A stretch of 64,000 nt of DNA from the NCBI RefSeq assembly GCF_902497995.1, contig NZ_CABVII010000014.1, positions 109,611 through 173,610 on the forward strand, in the 5' to 3' direction. A program made the translations under genes and the position numbers. The stretch is from Pseudomonas fluorescens. GTDB lineage: Bacteria > Pseudomonadota > Gammaproteobacteria > Pseudomonadales > Pseudomonadaceae. Below are positions 52,477-60,161 of this stretch, one piece after another; the first letter of the stretch is position 1; every line of letters starts with the position of its first letter. The notes below the pieces were generated by a model. The model saw nothing but the letters and a program-made list of their open reading frames with translations, was not told where the DNA came from and did not search any database.

Positions 52477-53391
52477 TCATGGGCGGGCGCGCAGCTGCTG
52501 CGCCAGATTTTGAACCTGCGCCTGCAGGGTGTTGATGTTGCGCGTGACCTGGCCACGGAAGGCGTCGAATTCGGCGGTCGAGGCGCCTTGTGCCGCACTC
52601 GGACGATTGTCTTGCTGGCTCTTGAGCACAATCATGTCTTGCTCCAGACGGTCGATGGCAGCGCTCGGGTTGCCTTGCTTCTTCAGTGCGGCGATGTCGG
52701 CGCCGAGACTTTTCAGCTGAGCGTCAATCTTGCCGGTGTCGGCCGGGGCACTTTTCAGCGTGGCCAATTCACTGTCCAACGCTTTGACCTGCGCCTGCAA
52801 CTGGGTGTTGGCGCTCTGATGTTCAGTGTTCTGGGTGACCATCTGCGCCAGTCGTTTGTCCAGCTCGGTGTTCTGGGTGGCCATCTGCGCCAGTCGCTTA
52901 TCCAGCTCGGTAGTTTGCGCAGTCATCTGCGCCAGGCGCTTGTCCAGCTCGGAGGTCTGGCCGGCGACACCTTGCTGCTGCCGGCCCTGGTCCTGAAGTT
53001 TGCTTTCCAGCTGTTTGATCTGCAGTTTCAAGGCTTCGCTGTCGCTGCTGACGTTGGTCTGGCTGGCGACCACCTTGCCGGAAATGTCCTGCAGGCGCCC
53101 CGCCGCGTCCTCGCTGATACGGGCGAAGCTTTCCTGAGTCGCCACCAATTGCTGTTCCATCAGCGAGATTTGCTGAAAGCTCCACCAGGCAAGGCCGGCG
53201 AACGCAAAGAACAAGGCGCCAACCAGCGCCCACAACGGGCCGGTGCTAGGACTTTTGACCTTGGCCACGGGCGTTGGGCGCGAACGCACCGAGTTGCGAG
53301 CGGTGGGCACAAAATCATCGTCGTCGAGGCTGTCGGCACGCAGGCTCGGTACATCGTCGAAGTCGTCGTTGGCATCGTTACGCATGGACAT
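52477..53391 (-). CDS. Membrane-anchored coiled-coil protein with 14-residue repeats
   Basis: A 304-residue protein with a cytoplasmic acidic N-terminus (about 1-50), one membrane helix (about 52-72, LWALVGALFFAFAGLAWW) and a long coiled coil outside. Three 14-residue units of the form T-x-ELDKRLAQM-x-x-Q occupy residues 146-187, with a fourth degenerate one. A second coiled segment (LQAQVKALDSELATLKSA and onward) ends the protein. ATG 53391 has AAAGGTTG upstream. Such proteins can be envelope spacers or ATPase partners. The DNA repeat is 42 bp long, so copy number may vary among strains. Function unknown. Confidence 0.78.
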   Translation of the reverse strand: MSMRNDANDDFDDVPSLRADSLDDDDFVPTARNSVRSRPTPVAKVKSPSTGPLWALVGALFFAFAGLAWWSFQQISLMEQQLVATQESFARISEDAAGRLQDISGKVVASQTNVSSDSEALKLQIKQLESKLQDQGRQQQGVAGQTSELDKRLAQMTAQTTELDKRLAQMATQNTELDKRLAQMVTQNTEHQSANTQLQAQVKALDSELATLKSAPADTGKIDAQLKSLGADIAALKKQGNPSAAIDRLEQDMIVLKSQQDNRPSAAQGASTAEFDAFRGQVTRNINTLQAQVQNLAQQLRARP

Positions 53392-53498
53392 TGAGTCAAC
53401 CTTTGTGGAACGCGGTGATGGCTTGATGCGGCGAGTATAACCCCCACTGCCGCACCGATTGACCCTGAACCCCCGGACTCGGTTCATTACTGGATTTT

Positions 53499-54491
53499 TC
53501 AGTGGATGTCCTGAGCCTTCCACCAGCCACAGAACTCATCCAGTGCCGTCCAGAGACTGACCTTCGGATCGTAATCCAGATAGTGCCGCGCCCGGCTGAT
53601 ATCCAGGGTGAAATTTTTGTTCATGACCTGCATGCCCAGGCGCGACAGGGTCGGCTCGGGACGGCCCGGCCATAGCTTGCACACGCCTTCGTTGAGCGCC
53701 GCCACGGTGTAGGCCAGACCGAAGGAACGGTAGCGGGTGACCTGTGGCACATCCATCTTGCGCATCACGTAATTGACCACATCCCACAACGGCACCGGCG
53801 CACCGTTGCTGATGTTGTAAGCCTTGCCCAAGGCTGAGCCCGTCGCCAGCAAGCTGCTGAGCAACGCTTCATTGAGGTTCTGTACGCTGGTGAAATCCAC
53901 CTTGTTCAAGCCGTTGCCGATAATTGCCAGGCGACCTTTGCGTTGCATGTTCAGCAACCTTGGGAAAATGCTCATGTCGCCGGCACCCGTCACAAAGCGC
54001 GGGCGCAAGGCCAGGGTTTCGAGGCCGAATTCCTGGGCACCGAAGACCTTTTGCTCGGCCAGGTATTTGGTCGCCGCGTAGGGATGCTTGAAGCGCTTGG
54101 GCACCTGGTCTTCGGTCAATCCCAGATGATCGCGGCCATCGAAATAGATCGATGGCGACGACAAGTGAACCAGCCGCCGGACGCGCTGTTTCAGGCAGGC
54201 TTCGACCACGTTTTCGGTGACCTGAACGTTGCCTTGATGAAAATCCTGGTAGCGCCCCCACAAACCGACAGCGCCAGCGCAATGCACCACCGCTTCGACG
54301 TCGGAACACAGGTCTCGCGCCAGTTGCGGGTCGCTCAGGTCGCCCTGAATGAACTCGGCGCCACGGCGCACCAAGTGCTCCACACTCTCGGCCCGGCGAC
54401 CGTTGACCCGCACGTCCAGGCCCTGTTCCAAGGCGAAACGCGCAAAGCGCCCGCCAATGAAACCGCTGGCGCCGGTAACCAGAATCTTCAT
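53499..54491 (-). CDS. NAD-dependent epimerase/dehydratase (3-beta-HSD-like SDR)
   Basis: A 330-residue extended short-chain dehydrogenase. The Rossmann NAD motif is TGASGFIGGRFA (residues about 6-17); the catalytic pair YAATKYLAE (Tyr and Lys) follows a Ser in LSSPSIYF. It is close to 3-beta-hydroxysteroid dehydrogenase/isomerases and nucleotide-sugar epimerases; the substrate cannot be read. GGAG lies 6 nt upstream of ATG 54491. Confidence 0.85.
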   Translation of the reverse strand: MKILVTGASGFIGGRFARFALEQGLDVRVNGRRAESVEHLVRRGAEFIQGDLSDPQLARDLCSDVEAVVHCAGAVGLWGRYQDFHQGNVQVTENVVEACLKQRVRRLVHLSSPSIYFDGRDHLGLTEDQVPKRFKHPYAATKYLAEQKVFGAQEFGLETLALRPRFVTGAGDMSIFPRLLNMQRKGRLAIIGNGLNKVDFTSVQNLNEALLSSLLATGSALGKAYNISNGAPVPLWDVVNYVMRKMDVPQVTRYRSFGLAYTVAALNEGVCKLWPGRPEPTLSRLGMQVMNKNFTLDISRARHYLDYDPKVSLWTALDEFCGWWKAQDIH

Positions 54492-54521
54492 GAATTGCTC
54501 CAACAAATGCTTTTGCAAGCT

Positions 54522-54590
54522 TCAAGCTGCAAGCTGCAAGCTGCAAGTAAAAAACGGTCCGCAAGCGCTCGCTTGCAACTTGCAGCTTGA
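54522..54590. repeat. AAGCTGC-repeat inverted repeat (non-REP)
   Basis: A 7-bp AAGCTGC tandem (54524-54547) is complemented by GCTTGCAACTTGCAGCTTGA (54571-54590) at 19 of 20 positions with left arm 54522-54541. An inner GCAAGC/GCTTGC pair (54561-54576) lies in the loop. The same 7-mer motif is also present in the fumA leader hairpin. Located between the epimerase and argP genes, both on the reverse strand. Confidence 0.8.
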
Positions 54591-54593
54591 CGC

Positions 54594-55493
54594 TCAAGGC
54601 TGCTCCCAAGGCACCAGCCATTGCTTCGATGAGCGCACCAATTGATCGGTGAGCAACCCCAACAGCTGACCGCCATTGCGCCAATGATGCCAGTACAGCG
54701 GCACATCGATCGGCTTATCTGGCAAAAGCTCGCGCAACACGCCTCGCTCCAGTTGATCGCGCACCTGCAGCTCAGGCACCAGCCCCCAACCCAGGCCCGC
54801 CTCCGTGAGACGGATAAAGCCTTCGGACGATGGGCATAAATGGTGTTCAAAACCGCCGTCCACGCCCAGAGAGGCCAGATAGCGATGCTGCAGGAAGTCG
54901 TCCGGACCGAATACCAGCGCCGGGGTTCGGGCCAACTGATCGGCACGCACACCTTCGGGGAAATGCCGGGCAATGAAGGCCGGGCTGGCCAGCGCGCGGT
55001 AGCGCATCGCGCCCAGCAACACACTGCGCGCGCCAGCCACCGGGCGCTCGCTGGCGCAGACGCAGGCCGCCACTTCGCCTGCGCGCATGCGTTTGAGGCC
55101 GACGGTCTGGTCTTCGACCACCAGGTCCAGCAGTAGATGTTGTTCGGCACAGAAGTCGCCCACCGCCACCGCCCACCAAGTGGCCAGGCTGTCGGCATTC
55201 AGGGCGATGCGCAGGCGTTCCGGCTGCCCTTCTTCGTCCAGCGCCGGTACCAGCGTTTGCAGATCCCGCTCAAGCAACCGCACCTGCTGCACATGGTTGA
55301 GTAATCTGCGGCCGATGTCCGTCGGGGCGGGTGGCGTCACCCGCACCAACACCGGCTGGCCAACCCGCGCCTCCAGCAACTTGATGCGCTGGGAGACAGC
55401 CGATTGGGACAAACCCAGCACCTGCGCCGCGCGCTCGAATCCAGCCTGCTCGACCACCGCGGCCAAGGCAGAAAGCAATTTATAGTCGAACAT
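54594..55493 (-). CDS. argP: ArgP/IciA-type LysR regulator
   Basis: A 299-residue LysR regulator of the ArgP group, which activates the exporter argO in response to arginine and is antagonised by lysine. The helix-turn-helix is FERAAQVLGLSQSAVSQRIKLLE. It is divergent from the ACT-domain gene and argO, exactly the configuration of this regulon. ATG 55493 is chosen because the product starts MFDYKLLSALAAVVE, typical of ArgP. Confidence 0.9.
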   Translation of the reverse strand: MFDYKLLSALAAVVEQAGFERAAQVLGLSQSAVSQRIKLLEARVGQPVLVRVTPPAPTDIGRRLLNHVQQVRLLERDLQTLVPALDEEGQPERLRIALNADSLATWWAVAVGDFCAEQHLLLDLVVEDQTVGLKRMRAGEVAACVCASERPVAGARSVLLGAMRYRALASPAFIARHFPEGVRADQLARTPALVFGPDDFLQHRYLASLGVDGGFEHHLCPSSEGFIRLTEAGLGWGLVPELQVRDQLERGVLRELLPDKPIDVPLYWHHWRNGGQLLGLLTDQLVRSSKQWLVPWEQP

Positions 55494-55589
55494 CAGTTTT
55501 CCTAATGAGCGATCAGTACTATTGGTTTTTCTTATACAACGTTGCACCGCAGAATAGCCAGCAAGCACTCTTGAACAAGGAACATCCAC

Positions 55590-55991
55590 ATGGCTGGCGA
55601 AACCTCATTGGCAACCCTGCTGCGCAGCATGAGCCCGCAACTCAACGCCGGCGAATACGTGTTCTGCACCCTGCGCGATGGCAAGCTGCCTGTTGGCCTT
55701 GAGATCGTCGGCAGTTTCCGCGAACAGGAAGGGTTGACCGTGATTCTCGAACGTTCCCACGCCGAGAAGGCCGGTTTCAGTTTCGACTACCTCGCGGCCT
55801 GGATCACCCTGAACGTGCACTCGGCCCTCGAAGCCGTCGGCCTGACCGCCGCGTTCGCCACCGCATTGGGCCAGGCCGGAATCAGCTGCAACGTGGTTGC
55901 CGGCTACTACCACGATCACCTGTTCGTCGGCCTGGCCGATGCCGAACGGGCCATGCAGGTGCTACGGGGCCTGGCAGCCAACGCGGAGTAA
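55590..55991 (+). CDS. ACT-domain small protein between argP and argO
   Basis: A 133-residue protein with an ACT-like ligand-binding fold (LPVGLEIVGSFREQEGLTVI, then DHLFVGLADAERAMQVL). ACT domains bind amino acids. It ends 6 bp before argO, so they are co-transcribed, and it may sense arginine or lysine for the exporter system. No catalytic domain is present. Confidence 0.82.
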   Translation: MAGETSLATLLRSMSPQLNAGEYVFCTLRDGKLPVGLEIVGSFREQEGLTVILERSHAEKAGFSFDYLAAWITLNVHSALEAVGLTAAFATALGQAGISCNVVAGYYHDHLFVGLADAERAMQVLRGLAANAE

Positions 55992-55997
55992 AACCTT

Positions 55998-56600
55998 ATG
56001 TGGCAAAGCTATGTGAACGGCCTGTTGGTGGCCGCGGGGCTGATCATGGCGATCGGCACCCAGAACGCCTTTGTGCTGGCCCAGAGCCTGCGGCGCGAAC
56101 ATCACCTGCCGGTGGCGGCGCTTTGTGTCATCTGCGATGCGTTGCTGGTGGCGGCCGGGGTATTTGGCCTGGCAACGGTGCTGGCGCAGAACCCGACCCT
56201 GCTGGCCATTGCCCGTTGGGGTGGCGCGGCGTTTCTGCTGTGGTACGGCAGCCTGGCGCTGCGTCGGGCCTGCTCGAAACAAAGTCTGCAACAAGGCGAA
56301 AATCAGACAGTCCGCTCACTTCGGGCAGTGATGCTCAGCGCGCTGGCCGTGACCTTGCTCAACCCGCATGTGTATCTGGACACCGTGCTGCTGATCGGCT
56401 CCCTCGGAGCGCAACAAACAGAGCCGGGCGCTTATGTCGTAGGCGCGGCGAGCGCTTCGTTGCTGTGGTTTTTCACCTTGGCGCTCGGTGCCGCGTGGCT
56501 GGCGCCGTGGCTTGCCCGCCCAAGTACCTGGCGAATTCTTGACCTGTTGGTGGCTGCCATGATGTTCGCCGTGGCGTTCCAGTTGATCAGCGCGCCCTGA
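55998..56600 (+). CDS. argO: LysE/ArgO-type amino acid exporter
   Basis: A 200-residue LysE-family exporter with about six membrane helices. It has the LysE signature GTQNAFVLAQSLRREH near residue 20-35 and LNPHVYLDTVLLIGSLG. It expels basic amino acids (arginine, perhaps lysine) across the inner membrane. Divergent argP upstream is its expected activator. Confidence 0.9.
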   Translation: MWQSYVNGLLVAAGLIMAIGTQNAFVLAQSLRREHHLPVAALCVICDALLVAAGVFGLATVLAQNPTLLAIARWGGAAFLLWYGSLALRRACSKQSLQQGENQTVRSLRAVMLSALAVTLLNPHVYLDTVLLIGSLGAQQTEPGAYVVGAASASLLWFFTLALGAAWLAPWLARPSTWRILDLLVAAMMFAVAFQLISAP

Positions 56601-56776
56601 TTTATTCCAAAAGGCTCTGGAACCTCTATTCCACACAGTTGTTGCGTGGTTATGCCGCCCCCCCGGTGCTATGATCCGAACCCTGCGCCGCAAAGAGTAC
56701 AAACTCCCCGGCGCTTGTTTGGCCGCCCGTGATCGGCCTTGCGCTCACCGCAACTGACCTGATTAGGAGAATCATC

Positions 56777-57373
56777 ATGGCTTTCGAATTGCCGCCGCTG
56801 CCGTACGCACACGATGCCCTGCAGCCGCATATTTCCAAGGAAACGCTGGAATACCACCACGACAAGCACCACAACACCTATGTCGTGAACCTGAACAACC
56901 TGGTGCCAGGCACCGAGTTCGAAGGCAAGACCCTGGAAGAGATCGTTAAATCTTCCTCGGGCGGTATCTTCAACAACGCCGCTCAGGTCTGGAACCACAC
57001 CTTCTACTGGAACTGCCTGGCGCCAAACGCCGGCGGTCAGCCAAGCGGCGCACTGGCGGAAGCAATCAACGCTTCGTTCGGTTCGTTCGACAAGTTCAAG
57101 GAAGAATTCAGCAAGACGTCCATCGGCACCTTCGGTTCCGGTTGGGGCTGGCTGGTGAAAAAAGCTGACGGTTCCCTGGCCCTGGCCAGCACCATCGGCG
57201 CCGGCAACCCACTGACCAACGGCGACACCCCGCTGCTGACCTGCGACGTCTGGGAACACGCCTACTACATCGACTACCGCAACCTGCGTCCGAAGTATGT
57301 TGAGGCGTTCTGGAACCTGGTCAACTGGAAGTTCGTGGCTGAGCAGTTTGAAGGCAAAACCTTTACTGCTTAA
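56777..57373 (+). CDS. sodB: Iron superoxide dismutase
   Basis: A 198-residue cytoplasmic superoxide dismutase, iron type. Ligands are visible as H27 (LEYHHDKHH), H75 (VWNHTFYWN), and the Asp and His in DVWEHAYYID. Its Gln/Gly features (GAGNPLTNGDTPLL, SSSGGIFNNAAQ) fit FeSOD of gamma-proteobacteria. AGGAGA lies 8 nt upstream. A strong terminator follows. Confidence 0.97.
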   Translation: MAFELPPLPYAHDALQPHISKETLEYHHDKHHNTYVVNLNNLVPGTEFEGKTLEEIVKSSSGGIFNNAAQVWNHTFYWNCLAPNAGGQPSGALAEAINASFGSFDKFKEEFSKTSIGTFGSGWGWLVKKADGSLALASTIGAGNPLTNGDTPLLTCDVWEHAYYIDYRNLRPKYVEAFWNLVNWKFVAEQFEGKTFTA

Positions 57374-57389
57374 GATCGATGCCAGTCAG

Positions 57390-57417
57390 AAAACCCGGCT
57401 TATTGGCCGGGTTTTTT
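57390..57417 (+). terminator. sodB intrinsic terminator
   Basis: AAAACCCGGC (57390-57399) pairs with GCCGGG plus TTTTTT (57406-57417), 17 bp past the sodB stop. Confidence 0.88.
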
Positions 57418-57542
57418 ATGTGTGGATCTTGAGTCACCCCATTTGACCGTATTATCCGCCGCAAACGAAGCGTCGATTAACGTCCGGTAGAGCTCGTAAA
57501 ATTCACTCTCTCTGAAAAAACGATTATCCGGTTTCGTTACAA

Positions 57543-58013
57543 TCACAATGATCTAATTAAGGGTTCGCACTGAATCTCAAAATTGACGGAATTGGCCAAA
57601 AAGCACTCACGGTGAGCCTGTTCATGTAGTTTACTGGCGAGCATTCTGTCTGAATTCAAAGTAATCTCAACTTCCGGATGCAATATCACCTTGGTGAAAT
57701 GCCCTTTACGAGTAGGGTGTTCATCCACCATGAACCCCACCGCGTTATCAACGTAACCAGTGACGACGATCTTATTGATGGCGCATAAATGCAAATACCA
57801 TAACTTGTGGCAAGCAGCAATCGACGCCACCAGCATATCCTCTGGATTCCATTTGGCGGGATCGCCCAAAAATGCGGGGTCTGACGATCCTTGCAGGACA
57901 GGTTTGCCTTTGGATGTGACGGTATAATCTCGATCGTAAGCGCCATAAGTAGACGTGCCCACGCCGCGATTACCGGTCCAGCGGATTTCTACCTGGTAGC
58001 TGTGTTCACTCAT
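57543..58013 (-). CDS. OsmC-family protein (AT-rich, probably acquired)
   Basis: A 156-residue OsmC/Ohr family protein. It reads MSEHSYQVEIRWTGNRGVGT and has the redox cysteines in SIAACHKLWYL and AHRECFLANSV, which would reduce organic hydroperoxides. Codon use is clearly more AT-rich than that of sodB and bifA. The gene sits in an insert between sodB and bifA, and no ohrR regulator is near. Recent transfer is likely, and MvaT would be the expected silencer. Confidence 0.85.
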   Translation of the reverse strand: MSEHSYQVEIRWTGNRGVGTSTYGAYDRDYTVTSKGKPVLQGSSDPAFLGDPAKWNPEDMLVASIAACHKLWYLHLCAINKIVVTGYVDNAVGFMVDEHPTRKGHFTKVILHPEVEITLNSDRMLASKLHEQAHRECFLANSVNFEIQCEPLIRSL

Positions 58014-58459
58014 GTAGTGCTCTCTCGCTGGTCAAAATTTTGAACTGGTTTAGGCGTTTTTGCAAACGGCCTTTTCGTTAGAATTTTTGGGTTTTAAGAT
58101 AAAGTAAACGGGCGATTTTTTGGTTCCGCGCCGACTAAACATAGTCTCAGAGTAGCTATAAAATACTGCAAGCCTATGATTTTTTTTCAAACCCGGCCTG
58201 CAGTATTTTTAAACATTTAAATCATTAAGTGCAAAATCAATAATAGGCGTAACTGGAAGTAGGTCAATCGAAATCCTCGTAAGACATTTCGCACATTTGT
58301 GTAGTTCGACTCCTACAGATTAGCCATCCAAAAGCAAACAATTAATAAAGGTAATATTTTACGCTCGAACAACTGAAGGATACGCTGATTCTAGTAGGTC
58401 CGACTTCACAAGAAAGCCGGACCGGTCAAGACGATAACGCGGTTAAACAGACTTGACGT
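58014..58459. other. 446-bp AT-rich gene-free region
   Basis: No gene is visible. The stretch is AT-rich and contains one strong inverted repeat (58160-58209), listed separately, and near its end (58431-58450) a copy of the core sequence ACGATAACGCGGT found in the 52-kb array. It shares the composition of the adjacent OsmC gene. Confidence 0.5.
58160..58209. terminator. 15-bp AT-rich inverted repeat with T-run
   Basis: AAAATACTGCAAGCC (58160-58174) and GGCCTGCAGTATTTT (58195-58209) pair at 14 of 15 positions, followed by TAAAC. It would fold either way. It may end transcripts around the OsmC gene, or be a remnant of a mobile element end. Confidence 0.45.
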
Positions 58460-58726
58460 TTACCCCTGCGGATCGACGTTATCCAGCGCCCGATTCACCG
58501 CCAGTTCCGCCAGCATGACGATCTGCGCGATGGCCAGCGCGGTGCTGCGCTGGGGGCCGGTCAGGTAGGTGGCGAAGTCATTGGCGATGACGTTGGCTGA
58601 AGCTAATGATTCGCAGGCGTGGGCGAGGAGGGATTCGGTATCCGTGTCGGGGACGATCATGAAGAGGGTGTTGGGGCTGTAGGGTTTGGTGGTGTTGCAG
58701 GGGGGATCGGGGATTAACTTATTCAT
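58460..58726 (-). CDS. DUF6124-type small protein
   Basis: An 88-residue protein (MNKLIPDPPCNTTKPYSPNT) of the Pseudomonas DUF6124/DUF3077 group. The conserved part is MIVPDTDTESLLAHACESLA followed by GPQRSTALAIAQIVMLAEL and NRALDNVDPQ. No membrane segment or motif tells its role. AAGGAG precedes the ATG at 7 nt, and a structured non-coding region immediately upstream (58734-59061) lies in its leader. Function is not known to me; the N-terminal region is shorter than in other members I recall. Confidence 0.75.
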   Translation of the reverse strand: MNKLIPDPPCNTTKPYSPNTLFMIVPDTDTESLLAHACESLASANVIANDFATYLTGPQRSTALAIAQIVMLAELAVNRALDNVDPQG

Positions 58727-58733
58727 GTAACAC

Positions 58734-59061
58734 TCCTTAAAAAATCGGAGCCATCACTTGCCGTTTCTCACGCGGGCGAAGAGGTGGCAGCTATGTGCGG
58801 AGTGAGAAACCGGCAAGGAGCAATCCGGCCAGACCGAGGTCTGCCCGCACACAGCCGCCATAACGAATCTGCAGGCAGCGGATAAGCTGGCAGCAATTAT
58901 GGTGGTACTGGCACTGGATTAACACTCTCTGCCGGGTTCTCACGCCCGATCGCTGAGTTTTCAGCGACAGCTACAGGCTATTGAGTCGGCTTCCGACGGG
59001 CAACCTGAAAACTGTGTGGGAATCGTCTGATGTTTTTACATGTGTTTAAACACGTAAAAAC
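58734..59061 (-). ncRNA. Structured leader or small RNA candidate upstream of the DUF6124-type gene
   Basis: About 330 bases without coding potential hold interlocking inverted repeats. CTTGCCG-TTTCTCAC (58757-58771) pairs with GTGAGAAA-CGGCAAG (58802-58817) over 15 bp with one bulge. The loop segment 58785-58800 is complementary to 58845-58860 at 14 of 16 positions, a pseudoknot; on the reverse strand the two misfits become G-U pairs. GTGAGAAACCGGC (58802-58814) also pairs with a second site GCCGGGTTCTCAC (58931-58943). Further hairpins are CAGAC/GTCTG (58830-58843), TCGCTGA/TCAGCGA (58950-58967) and GTCGG/CCGAC (58985-58997). Co-orientation with the gene and the G-U pattern suggest the reverse strand. 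No Rfam family was checked. Confidence 0.55.
59032..59061. promoter_or_regulatory. Palindromic AT-rich element at the far end of the structured region
   Basis: GTTTTTAC, two bulged bases AT, the palindrome GTGTTTAAACAC, and GTAAAAAC form a 14-bp inverted repeat with almost no loop. It may be a binding site or a promoter region rather than a terminator, as the arms are AT-rich. Confidence 0.45.
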
Positions 59062-59156
59062 GGAACGCGGAGTGTCCCTCGCTGCTTGCCACGCGAGAAG
59101 GTGGCAATGTGATCAATCGGGTACAACGGGAATTGATTGGTCGGCCTTCAGGCCCT

Positions 59157-59418
59157 CATCGCTGGCAAGCCAGCTCCCACAGGGTTTTGGGTACATCTGC
59201 AGAATCAGGTCGGCTGGCAGGCCGTCTTCGCGGGCAAGCCTCGCTCCTACAGGGGTTTCGTGTACATCCGCAAAATCAGTGCGGCGGGCAAGCCTCAATG
59301 CCGGTCAGGAAATTGTAGGAGCGAGCTTGCTCGCGATGGACTCAAGAGCGCCGCGTTTAACCAGTAAACACGCGTTATCGTTAACGACCATCGCGAGCAA
59401 GCTCGCTCCTACCGGGGG
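59157..59418. repeat. Cluster of five REP-type elements
   Basis: CATCGCTGGCAAGCCAGCTC (59157-59184), CTTCGCGGGCAAGCCTCGCT (59226-59255), a truncated GCGGGCAAGCCTC (59284-59296), GTAGGAGCGAGCTTGCTCGC (from 59315) and its complement ending CTACCGGGGG (59388-59418). The spacers GGGTACATCTGCAGAATCAG and TGTACATCCGCAAAATCAG are near-copies, so a 70-bp unit has duplicated here too. Confidence 0.85.
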
Positions 59419-59521
59419 CCGGGTACACCGGTGCTTCTCACCACTCATCAGGCCGAGCGTTAGCTCGCCTGCAGCTCTTGATCTTGATCCACCCGCCCCT
59501 TCGGGAGGCTGAGTGGAGGTG

Positions 59522-59715
59522 TTCATCCGGGGAGTGGCGCGCAGCGCCGTTCGACGCAGTCGAACACGCTGCATGTAGGTCGTAGCGAAGCAGACCGGAG
59601 GGCAGTGTCCCCGGATGAATACCGGAGCGAAGGAACGCCGAGCCTTAGCGAGGGGCCGGACGCCGGGGCGAGCCTTTTTGGGTACTTTTTTGGCGTTTGA
59701 AAAAAGTGCCTCGCC
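59522..59715. repeat. Large structured repetitive element of fluorescent pseudomonads (candidate)
   Basis: TTCATCCGGGGA (59522-59533) and TCCCCGGATGAA (59608-59619) form a perfect 12-bp outer stem around two inner hairpins, GGCGC/GCGCC (59536-59548) and GTTCGAC/GTCGAAC (59549-59565), both with the loop GCA. A second part has GGCGAG/CTCGCC (59667-59672 with 59710-59715) outside ACTTTTTT/AAAAAAGT (59684-59691 with 59700-59707). It has no protein. I recall similar TTTTTGGGTACTTTTTT stretches as multi-copy elements in this group, but copy number is not checkable here. Confidence 0.6.
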
Positions 59716-59795
59716 GTAAGGGCGAAACCATAGGTGGCCGTTACCGCAGGAATGGATATGTACACCTGAAAGGAAAGGATCGGCTCGAAGGCCGC

Positions 59796-59820
59796 CTTCG
59801 CTGGCAAGCCAGCTCCTACG
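59796..59820. repeat. Solitary REP
   Basis: CTTCGCTGGCAAGCCAGCTC followed by CTACG. It is the CGCTGGCAAGCCAGC variant, the same subclass as the first member of the 59.16-kb cluster. Confidence 0.75.
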
Positions 59821-60161
59821 AGGTCCGCGTTGATGCGCAAAATATGGTCCGGAGCCGGCTCGCTCCACAGTTGAATCGGGTCATACGGCCAATTTCCCAC
59901 AATGAAACCAGCATTCCCCCCCTTGCCCCAACGCCACAGCCGTCTAACATCAACCAGAAGGAAAATAAGTCAAAATCCCCCCTCAAGTTGAAGGACTCAA
60001 CAACCGACACAGTACTCATAAGGAAATGACTCCCGACCACAGCATTTCGGCCAAGCCACAGGCAAATGCCCCTGTGCTTGATTGTCCCTTTGACTGCCAT
60101 TACCGGATTGCCAATACTCACGGCAACTTGATGCTACCCGCACGGAACAAGGAATGACTCT
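59821..60161. other. bifA upstream region
   Basis: A 341-bp gap between the last repeat and bifA. It contains no supported gene. The bifA promoter is not obvious. Ribosome-binding AAGGA precedes the TTG start by 8 nt. Confidence 0.45.

Noticed and set aside
58734..59061. Retron, tRNA-like or toxin-antitoxin RNA
   Set aside because: No reverse transcriptase, acceptor-stem pattern or toxin gene is adjacent; the structured-leader reading fits position and orientation better.
59305..59868. 187-codon reverse frame across the repeat cluster
   Set aside because: It crosses REPs and the structured repeat, and its residues resemble no protein; such frames arise from multi-copy repeats.
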